Origin: Candidatus Saccharimonadota bacterium | GTDB lineage: Bacteria; Eremiobacterota; Xenobia; Xenobiales; Xenobiaceae | DNA length: 47,698 nt | Reading direction: 5' to 3' | NCBI GenBank assembly: GCA_004554425.1 | Contig: SFMI01000013.1 | Coordinates: 1 to 47,698, forward strand | In this document: piece after piece, positions 7,784 to 18,300 of the stretch | How the letters are laid out: each line of letters opens with the position of its first letter | Numbering within the stretch: the first letter of the stretch is position 1 | Program-made: the position numbers and the translations under genes | Notes under the pieces: generated by a model | Database searches by the model: none | The model's input: only the letters and a program-made list of their open reading frames with translations | What the model was told of the DNA's origin: nothing

Positions 7784-10700
7784 CTACTCCTCTCCTTCGA
7801 AATAATAGTACCCGTCGTCATAACCATTGTTTTCGCCGGAGACACCGTCGCCAACCTTCTCGAACAACTCGCTCAAACGCTCGGAAACGTCGCGATATTT
7901 GATATCGACAGCATAGCATTCCTGGAAAGCTTGAATAGCGTCATCGTAGCGTCCTTCGGCTTGCAAGATAATGGCTAAATTGTAGCGCAAATCAAGGAGA
8001 TCTTCATCACTGAATCCGGGCTGTTCCATGGTCTTTTGCAATTGTTTAATAGCTAAGTCACGGTATCCTTTATCTTGGAAAGCCATAGCCAAGCTGTTGA
8101 CTGCGACCAGCACTTTGGCTGGATCGGTGATAGCTTTATGGAACTCATCGATAGCTTCTTCCAAGAATCCCAACTGGCGGAAGAACTCACCCATCTTGAT
8201 ATGATAAGCAGCATCATTGGGTTGGCAATCTAAAGCTTTGCCATATTCCTCAGTAATTTGTCCCACTAAACCTTTGGCAAAGATCTGGCGGGCTAAACCG
8301 GCTGCTTCTTCTAACTTGCCATCCAAAGCGTAGATAATGGAAACACGTGAGAGAGATTGGGCTCTGTCTGGCTCCATTTCCAGCACTTCTTTGTAAATGG
8401 GACAAGCTTCATCGCGATAACCGCGCTCGAAGAGAATATCGGCAATACGTTCCACAGTCTCTGGCGAATGATTGTCATATACTCGAACTTCTTCAAAGAC
8501 AGGTCGTGCAGCCTCAAGACCACGGTAATCGATCAACAAGCCGACCATTTTGAAGGCTAACTCAACACCGCGCTTGGCCATATCATGATTGATAGCCAAA
8601 TCTACGCCGCGACGATAGTAAGCAATTCCCTGTTCGATGTCGCCCAGTTCCAAATTGGCCTCGGCAATGGTAATAACCGTGTCGAGAGCTTCGCCCCACT
8701 CCTCCAAACGCTCCATTATTGAAGCCAAACGATCTTTGACAATCAGAGCCAAGTCTGTTCTGCCGGCAGCAGCAAGGCGTTTTTCCAGATCCTTAAGGAG
8801 TCCAATACCTTCAGTTACGTTCTTATGACGGAAGAAACCATCACTCAGCTTCACGAAAAGCATATCGGTATATTCGCGACGGCCACGACGCAAATATTCT
8901 TCCAACGCCTTCAGGTAGTTGGCTTGAGCCTCTTTCCATTCGTCAGCTTCAACTTGCTCATCACCAACACGTTCGAGATACTCTAAAGCAGCTTCCCACT
9001 GCTGGTTGGCATTGAAAGCTTCTGATAAAGTTTGGAGCACCTTGACCACATTTTCATGATCAGAACGCCCTTTGTAAGCGGGAATCAGCTCCTCGAGCAA
9101 CTGCTGTCCTTCTTCAAGATAGCCCGCCTTCAGGAACATTCCACCCAAGCACTGGCTGAGTTCAAGGTTAAGCGGTTGTAAGGATTTAACTTCACGCACG
9201 CAAGTTAAAGCTTCTTCAAGCTCTCCTCTGTCAAGGTGAATTCCTAACAGCACGCGATAATTTTCGATAGCTTCTTCTAAGCGCATATTGCGGGCCAAAA
9301 GCGTAATCAATTGACGGCGATGCACAATATCTTTGCTATCTAAGTCTAAGATTCGATGTAAAACTTTTTGAGCAACTTCGTTGAGGTTTTGGCGCAAATA
9401 TTCGCCAGCTAAAAACGAGAAGTGCTCCAAAGCCTGGGCAGTTTGACCATGCTGGGCCCAAATTTCACCTAAGCGATAGCGGGCATTAAGATTGTCAGGA
9501 TCTATTTCCAGCAAGCGAGTGTAAATATCTACAGCAGATGTAGCATTGCCTTCCTTGCGGAAACGTCCCGCCAAGACAAGCAATCCCTCACAAGCACGCT
9601 CCAATTTGCCCTGAGCAGCAACCTCTTGGCATAAGCGCATTCTAATTTCCACATCCATCGGATGATAGTCCAGCAAGTTGGAATAAAGACGCTCAGCCTC
9701 AAGATGATTTCCTTCTGCAGAAACAGTCTCAGCTAAGTTGTAAATTTCCTGACGCGCTTTAGCCATATTGCCAGCCGTTAAGAACGAGTGAACGATGCCA
9801 TCCAAATATTGCTGCTTTTCTGGCATACCGTCAGGCAACTTAACTACAAGTTCTCTCAAATTATCAACCAAACCATTTATCTCATATTTCTGCAACAAAA
9901 TACGCAAGAAGGAGAGCTTTTCTGGATCGTTAGAGTCGAGCAGCATGATGTCACGCTCAGCATCTTCGAAGCGGTTGCTGTTAAGATAAGCCTGAATAAT
10001 GCGGCGCATATAGCGAGAGCAAATTTCAGTCTTGGGCGGCAAACTAGCCACTTCTTGAGCAGCTTTATCAATATTCCCGTCCTGAAGGTAGGCTTCAATA
10101 AGTTGTCCCATGAAGGAATTACGAGCAGGGTCGCCTTCATTAAGCTCTTTTATGCAATTCATGGCATCATTCAATCTACCCGATTGCATCAGACCAGAAA
10201 TTTGACGCATAAAGAAATCGTGATAGGACTCGTCACCCGGAGGCAACTTAGCCATTTCGGTAGCGGCATCTTCAAAACGTCCCCTTTCCTGGTAAGAATT
10301 GATAAGACGGCGCTGGAAGGAAAGGCGCAAAGAGTCGTCATCGGGCAAACGATCTATTAAAGCTACAGCACTCTCCATATTGGAAGCTCCTAAATAAAGC
10401 TCCATGAGGCGAGTTACCAATTTATTGCGTTCTTTATCAGAACGAGGCACAAGAGTAACTACACGATCAGCCTGAGCCAGCTCGCCCAAATCGAGGTAGC
10501 GTTTGAGAAGTTCTTTATGGAAAGACACCAAACGTTCGTCATCTGGATCCAAACCATTGATATAATTCTCGGCTTCTTCAGTACGATTTTCTTCTAAGCA
10601 ACGCTCAATAATTTTGTAAGCGAAAGCTTTCTTCTCAAAATCATCCTCAGGAAGAATATGAATTTCTTCCATAGCTTGATTATAGACGCCTTGCTCAAGA

Positions 10701-12202
10701 TAGTACTTAATCAAACGCTTACGCACATCGTAGCGAGCTGGATCGTGTTCCAAAATAGCTCTATAAGCGGCAATAGCCTCGTCCCAATGGCCTAAAGCGG
10801 CGTATTCTTCAGCCAGATAATTCATGGCAATCATGTCATCGGGATTATTATCAACTAAACGAGTTAATTCATTGACAGCACCGACATGGTTTCCCTGGCT
10901 GCGCAAAGATAAAGCGACCTGATAACGCAAATCGGAAGTTTCGGGGAACATTTCCACCAGCTGATGTTGAAACTCGATAGCTGCGTCATTCAATCCGTTT
11001 TCCTGATAGAGACGCACAACTTCCTGATATTCGGAAAGAGCTTCGGTGCCCATATCCTTGCGACGATACTGATCGCCTAACAGATGTCTAGCTTCAATAT
11101 TATCAGGTTCTATTTCGATAAGCTTGCGTAAAGTAGCGATAGCTTCATCGACACTACCCTTATCGGTATAAACTTTAGCCAAGTAAAGCTGATTTTCAGC
11201 TGCTTGCGCAAACATGCCCTTCTTGAGCAAATTGTCAACCAAGCGCACTCTAAGACTGACGTTATTAGGATCGTTATCCAAAGCTTCACCGTAAATAGCG
11301 ATCAGCTTGGTACGAGCTTCGTCGTCTGCAGGATTGAGCTCGATAGTCTTCTCCAAATACCCCATAACTTTGTCGGAGAAGCCTTCGTCTTCGCAAATTT
11401 GAGCTAAAGTAAAGTAGGCAGCACAGGCCTTTTCTACATAACCTTCAGCGGCATAAATATCGCTAAGGCGAACCAAAATATCCTTATTGCGCGGCTCGAA
11501 TTGCAAAATACGCTCATAAGCCCTTATAGCATCGGCATATTCACCACGTTGCACAAAAAGCTCACCGGCGTTGCGGAACCAAACGACGGTATTTTGCGGA
11601 GAACGTCCGATACGTAAAAAGACCTCGCCAAGCAACTCATAAGCGCTAGCCGCTTCACTGCTAGCCAAGCGGACAACTTCCTGGAACTCGGAAATAGCTT
11701 CCTTATTCTTGTTGTCCATCATTAAAGCTCGGCCCATAGCCATGTGAGTATCCCAACGACTAGGATCTAAATCCAAGCTGGGACGCAGCCACTTAATGGC
11801 TTCCATGTAACGGCCTTCATTAAGATAAATAGTACCGGTCTTGGCAAAAATTTCAGGTTTTACCTGAGCTACCAAATTTTGTATTTCACTGAGCCGATCC
11901 CCATTGATACCCTGACTTTGGGCCATTTTTTCCAAGTTAAGGATATCTTTATAGCTGTCTATAGCTTTTTCGGCTTCTCCCTCGGCTGCAAACAATTCAG
12001 CCAAGGCCATATCCTGACTGATAATAACTTGGAAATCCAAAGCCTTCTTAGCAGCTGAAAGTACGCTTTCGCGTATGTTCACATCATTAGGGTCCTGACT
12101 GACCACTTGCTTATATATTTCTCGGGCCTCTTCCCAATTGCCAGCACCAACGAGTTCATCGGCCTGCTGAATAAGGGACTCCATATTGCTACGATCTGTC
12201 AT
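7784..12202 (-). CDS. giant TPR-repeat scaffold protein
   Basis: The protein has about 1,472 residues and is almost wholly TPR-like helical repeats with the 34-residue spacing and typical A/G/Y/P positions (for example GRYMEAIKWLRPSLDLDPSRW, DEAIATLRKLIEIEPDN). There is no signal peptide, membrane segment or catalytic domain; it ends in a glycine/tyrosine/acidic tail (ENNGYDDGYYYFEGEE). TPR arrays bind partner proteins, so a cytoplasmic assembly platform is the likely role. I placed the start at the ATG at 12202 (MTDRSNMESLIQQ) because GGAG lies about six bases upstream and the TPR pattern starts right after; the longer frame to 12313 runs through non-TPR sequence. It belongs to the same run as the roadblock, PATAN-like and ligase-like genes. 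Confidence 0.75.
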   Translation of the reverse strand: MTDRSNMESLIQQADELVGAGNWEEAREIYKQVVSQDPNDVNIRESVLSAAKKALDFQVIISQDMALAELFAAEGEAEKAIDSYKDILNLEKMAQSQGINGDRLSEIQNLVAQVKPEIFAKTGTIYLNEGRYMEAIKWLRPSLDLDPSRWDTHMAMGRALMMDNKNKEAISEFQEVVRLASSEAASAYELLGEVFLRIGRSPQNTVVWFRNAGELFVQRGEYADAIRAYERILQFEPRNKDILVRLSDIYAAEGYVEKACAAYFTLAQICEDEGFSDKVMGYLEKTIELNPADDEARTKLIAIYGEALDNDPNNVSLRVRLVDNLLKKGMFAQAAENQLYLAKVYTDKGSVDEAIATLRKLIEIEPDNIEARHLLGDQYRRKDMGTEALSEYQEVVRLYQENGLNDAAIEFQHQLVEMFPETSDLRYQVALSLRSQGNHVGAVNELTRLVDNNPDDMIAMNYLAEEYAALGHWDEAIAAYRAILEHDPARYDVRKRLIKYYLEQGVYNQAMEEIHILPEDDFEKKAFAYKIIERCLEENRTEEAENYINGLDPDDERLVSFHKELLKRYLDLGELAQADRVVTLVPRSDKERNKLVTRLMELYLGASNMESAVALIDRLPDDDSLRLSFQRRLINSYQERGRFEDAATEMAKLPPGDESYHDFFMRQISGLMQSGRLNDAMNCIKELNEGDPARNSFMGQLIEAYLQDGNIDKAAQEVASLPPKTEICSRYMRRIIQAYLNSNRFEDAERDIMLLDSNDPEKLSFLRILLQKYEINGLVDNLRELVVKLPDGMPEKQQYLDGIVHSFLTAGNMAKARQEIYNLAETVSAEGNHLEAERLYSNLLDYHPMDVEIRMRLCQEVAAQGKLERACEGLLVLAGRFRKEGNATSAVDIYTRLLEIDPDNLNARYRLGEIWAQHGQTAQALEHFSFLAGEYLRQNLNEVAQKVLHRILDLDSKDIVHRRQLITLLARNMRLEEAIENYRVLLGIHLDRGELEEALTCVREVKSLQPLNLELSQCLGGMFLKAGYLEEGQQLLEELIPAYKGRSDHENVVKVLQTLSEAFNANQQWEAALEYLERVGDEQVEADEWKEAQANYLKALEEYLRRGRREYTDMLFVKLSDGFFRHKNVTEGIGLLKDLEKRLAAAGRTDLALIVKDRLASIMERLEEWGEALDTVITIAEANLELGDIEQGIAYYRRGVDLAINHDMAKRGVELAFKMVGLLIDYRGLEAARPVFEEVRVYDNHSPETVERIADILFERGYRDEACPIYKEVLEMEPDRAQSLSRVSIIYALDGKLEEAAGLARQIFAKGLVGQITEEYGKALDCQPNDAAYHIKMGEFFRQLGFLEEAIDEFHKAITDPAKVLVAVNSLAMAFQDKGYRDLAIKQLQKTMEQPGFSDEDLLDLRYNLAIILQAEGRYDDAIQAFQECYAVDIKYRDVSERLSELFEKVGDGVSGENNGYDDGYYYFEGEE

Positions 12203-12313
12203 TTTTTCTCCGATTCCATTGACGCTCCCCATGCTCGTAAGCAGAGGATTCTTGAGAAATTTGGCATTCAAGACGCCCCTATTCTCAAAGGGCTTGCCAA
12301 AGGCCCCACGCAT

Positions 12314-12341
12314 AGCAACGCTCCAAGCAAGAAGCGTTGCT
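12314..12341 (-). other. intercistronic stem-loop between two giant TPR genes
   Basis: A perfect 9-bp stem (AGCAACGCT at 12314-12322 with AGCGTTGCT at 12333-12341) encloses a 10-base loop. No T-run follows on either strand, so it is unlikely to terminate transcription. It could protect or process the operon mRNA between the stop at 12380 and the start at 12202. Confidence 0.55.
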
Positions 12342-12379
12342 AATTTGGCACAGGGCCTTATAAGCGCTTGAGAGTTCCA

Positions 12380-15355
12380 CTATTTGCGACGGGGAGGAAC
12401 ACCTCTGCCTTTAGAAGCACCTCCGCCGGCAGCTATCTTGGCTTGCAAATCTTTCACTCTAGCTTCAACGTCGCGGTAAGTAACATCGAAGGCCAAAATG
12501 CTCTTGAATTCGGTCAGAGCCTCTTGGAGGCGGTCAGTTTGGTAGAACAACATAGCCAAGTTGTAGCGAAGCTCAAGGTAATCTTGCTCCGCATGTCCTT
12601 TAGTATCTAAGCCTAAGCGGAACTGACGAATGGCCATTTCGCGCATACGAGGCATCTTAATGAAGGACAGGCCCAACATGTTGCGTGAGCGCAACTCCAA
12701 ATCTCTATCAACGTGAGTCTTCTGGAATTGCTCAATAGCATCACTGATACGGTTGAGGTGGTAGCAAAGCTCACCATAGCTGAATCTAGTGTTCAAATCA
12801 GCTCCGTCTTGTGCAATCTTATCTAAGAAGGATTGGCAAATATCATCGATAGCTTTCTTGCCGACTTCTTTGTCAATAGACCGAAGTTTCAACAACACAG
12901 ACGCTGCCTCTTTAGGTTTGCGCTGATTCACTAACAGCTGAGCATAACGACTCATGGCCGTCGCATCGCCGGGATTCAATTCGAAGACCTTCTTATACTC
13001 TTGCATAGCTCCGCTTACGCTTTGCAATTGTTCATCGTAAAGTCTGGCTAAGCGGCAATGTAAATCGGCACGTTCAGGAGCCAACTCTATAGCACGGCGC
13101 AAGTAGCGAACAGCTTCGCGATACTCTCCCTTGGCTTCGTGAATTTCGTCCAAAGTAAGCAACTCGCTGAGCATGCTGTCACGTTGATCATCCAAAGTGT
13201 AGAAGGATAACAACTTTTCACGCAATTCCACAGAAGTGGGATCCGCATCGACCAAACGTCTGTACATTTCAATAGCTTGAGTATACAAACGCTCAGACTG
13301 ATAACGCTCAGTAAGAGGTTCGGCTTGAATCATAGCTGCAGCTAAATCACCTTTAGCCAAGTAGCAATCTACCAAGCAACGGCGAGCTTCGTAATGATTG
13401 GGATCCTTCTGAACAATAGCTTCGTAAAGCTCGGCAGCTTCATCGACCTTGCTCTGTTCTTGATAAAGCCCGGCCAAGCGGAATTGTTCGGTCACAGCCT
13501 TGTCGTAACGTCCCAAGTTCTGATACAAGCTAATCAACAAGCGACGCTCGTCGAAGTTGTCAGGTTCTAAGGAGACTAACTTCTCACAAATAGCCAGAGC
13601 TTTAGTCCATTTCTCTTCCTGAGTATAACGCTTAGACAGCATACGATAGTAGACAACAGCTTCAGGCACATTGTCATGTTCTTCATAAACTTTGGCCAAA
13701 CGCTCTACGAAAGCAGGATCATCGGAAAGCTCAATCAGTTGTTTAAGAGCGGAGATCGCGTTATCTACGCTGCCCAAGGACAGAGCGGTATCCACAAACT
13801 GACGCAAGTGATGAATAGCTAAATCGATCTTATCTTGAGCGACAAAGCGATCAATCAAAAGACGACGAGCTTTGAAATTCTGAGGATCTAAGCTGAGTAT
13901 AGTTTGTAACACATCGACAACGTCGGCATATTGCTCATTCTTGGTGTGGAGTTCAACTAAGTCGAAGTAGACATTGACAGCCTCGTCAAAATCTTCGTTC
14001 CACAGATGAGCGCAAGCCAAACGATGACGCAAAGCTACAGAATCAGGCTTACGACGCAAGATCTGGCGATACTGATTGATAGCATCATCCATTAAGCTAA
14101 AGCGTAAATGTACGTCAGCCAAATCTGTACGCAACACCAAATTCTCGGGAGAATTTTCAATGGCGCGGCGATAGTCTCCAATAGCGGTAGTGACATCGGC
14201 ACCGACCAACTTCTCACGCAAACGCTTAGCTTCTTCAAAATATTCCGGAGGAAGTTCAGACTCCACTGACAGTGAGCACAAACCATCATCTACAGGTTCA
14301 GCAGCGGGCTCAACCGCAGCGTCAGCTTCTGGTTCTGCGTCTTCAACAGCGGGCAACCCGGTAGCAGCAGCTTCGGGCTCGGTAGCTTCAGCAGCAGGCT
14401 CAACCGTAGCGGCAACTTCGGGTTCTGCGTCTTCAACAGCGGGCAACTCGGTAGCAGCAACTTCGGGTTCGATAGCTTCAGCAACAGGCTCAACCGTAGC
14501 GGCAACTTCGGGCTCGGTAGCTTCAGCAGCAGGCTCAACCGTAGCGGCAACTTCGGGCTCGGTAGCTTCAGCAGCAGGCTCAACCGCAGCGTCAACTTCG
14601 GGCTCGGTAGCTTCAGCAGCAGGCTCAACCGCAGCGGCAACTTCGGGCTCGGTAGCTTCAGCAGCAGGCTCAACCGCAGCGTCAACTTCGGGTTCTGCGT
14701 CTTCAACAGCGGGCAACTCGGTAGCAGCGACTTCGGGTTCGATAGCTTCAGCAGCAGGCTCAACCGTAGCATCAGCTTCGGGCTCTACGTCTTCAACAGC
14801 AGGTAACTCGGTAGCAGCGACTTCGGGCTCGGTAGCTTCAGCAGCAGGCTCAACCGTAGCGGCAACTTCGGGTTCTGCGTATTCAACAGCAGGCAACTCG
14901 GTAGCAGCAACTTCGGGCTCAATAGCTTCAACAGCGGGCTCAATTGTAGCGGCAACTTCGGGTTCTGCGTCTTCAACAGCAGATTCATAATCATCAACTT
15001 TAGCTAAGCTGACTACAGCGGTATGTCCAGCTTCTTCAGGCTGAAGTTGAGCTTCGGGCTGGTAGTCATAACCACCCATCAGCTGCTCGCCTTCGGGGTG
15101 AGACTCTACAGGCTGAGCTTCGGGCTGGTAATCGTAACCACCCATCAGCTGCTCGCCTTCGGGGTGAGACTCTACAGGCTGAGCTTCGGGCTGATAATCA
15201 TAACCACCAGTCAGCTGAGCATCGCCTTCAGGATGAGATTCTATAGGCTGAGCTTCGGGCTGGTAATCGTAACCACCCATCAGCTGCTCGCCTTCGGGGT
15301 GAGAATCTACAGGCTGAGCCTCGGGCTGGTAATCGTAACCACCCATCAGCTGCGA
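12380..15355 (-). CDS. TPR protein with acidic repeats, 3' part of a frame-split giant gene
   Basis: From 15352 downward this frame encodes five QLMGGYDYQPEAQ units, then an acidic 15-residue repeat region (VEPAAEATEPEVAAT and ELPAVEDAEPEVAAT types), then ~600 residues of TPR repeats and a basic tail (ASKGRGVPPRRK). The open frame extends to 15511, but that extension (which reads like a hydrophobic helix) is an out-of-frame reading of the upstream gene and no good start or ribosome site was found in it. The upstream frame (15228-18431) becomes the out-of-frame copy of the same repeats beyond 15353. The simplest reading is one ancestral protein of about 2,000 residues interrupted by a +1 frame change. 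If expressed alone, initiation must be internal. Confidence 0.65.
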   Translation of the reverse strand, partial: SQLMGGYDYQPEAQPVDSHPEGEQLMGGYDYQPEAQPIESHPEGDAQLTGGYDYQPEAQPVESHPEGEQLMGGYDYQPEAQPVESHPEGEQLMGGYDYQPEAQLQPEEAGHTAVVSLAKVDDYESAVEDAEPEVAATIEPAVEAIEPEVAATELPAVEYAEPEVAATVEPAAEATEPEVAATELPAVEDVEPEADATVEPAAEAIEPEVAATELPAVEDAEPEVDAAVEPAAEATEPEVAAAVEPAAEATEPEVDAAVEPAAEATEPEVAATVEPAAEATEPEVAATVEPVAEAIEPEVAATELPAVEDAEPEVAATVEPAAEATEPEAAATGLPAVEDAEPEADAAVEPAAEPVDDGLCSLSVESELPPEYFEEAKRLREKLVGADVTTAIGDYRRAIENSPENLVLRTDLADVHLRFSLMDDAINQYRQILRRKPDSVALRHRLACAHLWNEDFDEAVNVYFDLVELHTKNEQYADVVDVLQTILSLDPQNFKARRLLIDRFVAQDKIDLAIHHLRQFVDTALSLGSVDNAISALKQLIELSDDPAFVERLAKVYEEHDNVPEAVVYYRMLSKRYTQEEKWTKALAICEKLVSLEPDNFDERRLLISLYQNLGRYDKAVTEQFRLAGLYQEQSKVDEAAELYEAIVQKDPNHYEARRCLVDCYLAKGDLAAAMIQAEPLTERYQSERLYTQAIEMYRRLVDADPTSVELREKLLSFYTLDDQRDSMLSELLTLDEIHEAKGEYREAVRYLRRAIELAPERADLHCRLARLYDEQLQSVSGAMQEYKKVFELNPGDATAMSRYAQLLVNQRKPKEAASVLLKLRSIDKEVGKKAIDDICQSFLDKIAQDGADLNTRFSYGELCYHLNRISDAIEQFQKTHVDRDLELRSRNMLGLSFIKMPRMREMAIRQFRLGLDTKGHAEQDYLELRYNLAMLFYQTDRLQEALTEFKSILAFDVTYRDVEARVKDLQAKIAAGGGASKGRGVPPRRK
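14290..14990 (-). repeat. 45-bp minisatellite encoding acidic 15-residue units
   Basis: The units alternate between VEPAAEATEPEVAAT-like and ELPAVEDAEPEVAAT-like 15-mers, all in frame. Many adjacent units are nearly identical at the DNA level, which points to recent unequal exchange or slippage. The opposite strand shows an open Ser/Ala/Thr-rich frame that is a shadow of the repeat. Confidence 0.9.
15047..15352 (-). repeat. 66-69-bp tandem repeat encoding QLMGGYDYQPEAQ units
   Basis: There are five copies (the last partial) of a 22-23-residue unit: QLMGGYDYQPEAQPVESHPEG plus E or DA. The +1 frame change separating the two giant TPR reading frames falls exactly at the 5' edge of the first unit (15353). 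Confidence 0.9.
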
Positions 15356-18300
15356 ACTGAGCTTCATCGGTATGAACAGCAGTATATTCACCAGAAGCCA
15401 CAGACACATGCTCAGCAGATTGAAGGTTCTGTTCAGCCTTAATCGCTGCCATTTCTTCGGATTGAGCTTTAGCTGCAGCTTTAGATTGTCTGGCTTTCTT
15501 GATTCGCTCACTCAAGCTACTGCGAGAGCGGGAGGGAGTAAGCTCCGGACGAGGCATTTCGGGGGCCGCTTCTTGAGGAGTGGCAATGCCGTTATTTTGG
15601 TTAGCTTCCTCGATAATCTGATTGATGGGACGAGAGATTCCACCCATAATAGAGCGTCCTCTCTCTTTTTTATGAGGCTTGTCTTGGTGATGGCGGCTAA
15701 TGCCACTAATGGTACGATGTTCGGCAGCTTCTTCTGAATCAGCACTTTCAGCGCGCATACGAGCCATGCGCCCGGAAAGAGACTGACTGCCCATAAGCTT
15801 GGAAGAACGAGCGGAAGATTCGCTCTTGGAGTGCTTGCGACGCACTCCAGTTTCAGATACACCTTTAAGGTTGATACCGCTATTGAAATCGAATCCTTCC
15901 ACAGATTGGAAATCTTCTTGTGAATGAGCAGCCTCGGCCTGAGCTTGGGCAGCTGCTGCAGCTTCGGCTTCGGCTCTAGCAGCCTCGGCGCTTTGCTGAG
16001 CCATCTTTTCTTCGATAGCGACTTCATCTACATCCTTGAGAGGTTCCCAAGGAATAACCGAAGGATCGGGAACTTCGGTAACAGCTTGACAAATCGCTTC
16101 GTAAAGATCAGTGCGTTCTAAATAAAGTATGGGAGTGGGAACTATCAGCTGGCCTTCCGGTACCATAATAAGCGGACGCATATCATAGTACTCGAGATAA
16201 GTACCTTCATAATTCTCAGTTCCGTCGAATTGGGCAGGCTGAGTATCATAAACCTGAGCATTAGGATCGTCATAGGAGCCAACATCGTGGACTTGAGCTC
16301 CACCTAATTGTCCTTGTTCATCGTAAGTCTGAGGAGCGTTCTCTGGATAGTTTGTAACTTCAGCTCCTTCAACATTGGTCTCATGATCGTAATTATAAAC
16401 TTGATCATTAATATGATTATCTAAAGAGCTATCAGCGATACCGTTAAACTGGCCATGCTCATCAGTACCAGAATAATAATCATCTTGAAGCGGCTCAGTC
16501 CCTGCAAGCTGTTCAATATGCTCGGTAGAGACTTGACTATCGGCATAGATATTTTCTAATGGCTCGCTGAGTTCCACGGGCAAATCTTCAAGAGCAGGCA
16601 GCGGCTCTACAGTGCCAAGCTGTTCTTCAGCAACCGGAACGGCCTCCTCTGTAGAAGCATAAAGGCCGCCATCGGCGTTATCATAATGTTCGGTCGCCGA
16701 AGCTTCTTCGTGGGGAAGCTCAGCAGGAGCTTGAGGCGGTTCGAATCTGTAATCATCATAAGCAACATCTTGAACAGCAGCTTCAGGCTGTGCCTGTTCA
16801 TCTATTGCCACATCTTCAACTTGTGAATCGTGTTGGGCAACTTCCTGGTGTTCAGGAAGCTCAGTGCTTTCTTCTACAATAGGCTCGGCATCATGTTGCT
16901 CAGTAGCCTCAACTGCAGAGTCATGCTCAAGGTGAGCAGAAGCCTCGTTAGCTTGCGTGGCTTCTACTTCGTGATTTTCCAGATTTTCGTGTTCGGCAGG
17001 AATGGCAGCTTCAGCTTCTTTGGCCAAACTTACTGCCTTATGTTCTTCTTGAGGTTCAGCCTGAACATCCTCAGTTTTCTTTTTGCGGCTGCCCAAAACA
17101 CGTTTTCCGCCTAACATAGGCTTGCCCCCTAAAGTAGGCTTACCTCCGCCCATAGGCTTCAAACCGGCACGCATTAAACCGGGGCGAGGCGCTCCCTCTC
17201 CCTCATCGCCGCCAAGCATAGGCTTACCGCCCATTCCGGGCTTGGTTGCACTGCCTTTAGCCATGAGGCCGGCACGCATACCTCCACCGTTTTTGGGGAC
17301 CAATCCGCTGCGGGTCTTATGTTCGCCGTCTTTCTTTCCACGACGAGATTCACCTTTGGCACCCTTGGATGCTTTAGCTTTCACAAGGGGCTGAATTCCA
17401 CCATCATTACCTACTACAGGAGCTCCAAGATTGGTAAGCTCGCGAGTGGCTGTGGGGTTATTGGGGTCGAGGAAAATAACACGCTGGTAAAGAGCTATAG
17501 CATGTTCAGAATCGCTATTATTTACATAAAGACCAGCAGCAGTTAAATAGGCCTTAATAGCTAGCTCAATGTTATTTTGTAAATGGTAGACTTCACCAAG
17601 ACGCTCTTGAGCCAAAACATAATCAGGAGCAGTCATGATAATTTTGCGATAAGCTAAACTGGCTTGGTCTAAATCACCTTTGCGCTGACACACATCGCCA
17701 AGCGCAAACATAACGTCGAGATTTTCGAAATCGAACTTAAGAGCGCTGCGAAATTGCTTTTCGGCATCTTCCCAACGTCCCAACATAGAGTAAAGTTCTC
17801 CCAAATGGAAGATGGCTCCGGAGTCGTTACTATTGACAACTAAGATACGCTCTAAAGCTTCGCAAGCTTTTTCCAGCTGACCGTTAGCTTGATATAAGTC
17901 GGCTACTTGGTGGTACTGATTGGCGCCGCGTTCCACCTGGCCGTATTGAATATACATTTCGGCCAGTTCACGGCAAACATCCGCATTGTTGGGGTCGTCA
18001 TTCAGGACATTTTGAAGTAACTCGATAGAGCGATCGCCCTCATCTAATTCAGTGTAGAGGCGAGCCAAATCGAGCGAACGAGCCACAACCTCAGCGGTAT
18101 CGCCACGATAACGATACATATTTATGAGCTCCGAACGGACGTCAACAGACTCCGGTTCCAAAAGAAGCACATAATTAGCTACAGCCATCGCATTATCCAT
18201 ATCGCTACGAGCTATATAGATATGCATCAACCGCAAATAGGTACTTATCACCGACTTAAGCATACCACGCAAAGCGTAGATCTGAGCTAAGTTTCTGCAA

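Noticed and set aside
9788..10360. 190-residue plus-strand frame inside the giant TPR gene
   Set aside because: It is antisense to clear TPR coding, with no ribosome site and a poor protein-like composition.
14190..14990. Plus-strand open frame rich in Ser/Ala/Thr (ASAAGSTVAAT-like repeats)
   Set aside because: It is the reverse reading of the acidic 45-bp minisatellite; no ribosome site or family signal, and the minus-strand frame continues into TPR sequence.
15345..15360. Programmed ribosomal +1 frameshift site
   Set aside because: The local TTC-GCA context does not resemble known +1 sites such as the prfB stop-codon context, and no stimulator was seen. Mutation or assembly error is simpler.
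15356..15511. Apparent basic N-terminus and hydrophobic helix at the start of the 12380-15511 frame
   Set aside because: The same DNA encodes the coherent end of the upstream frame; the helix is an out-of-frame reading, with no ribosome site before the ATG.
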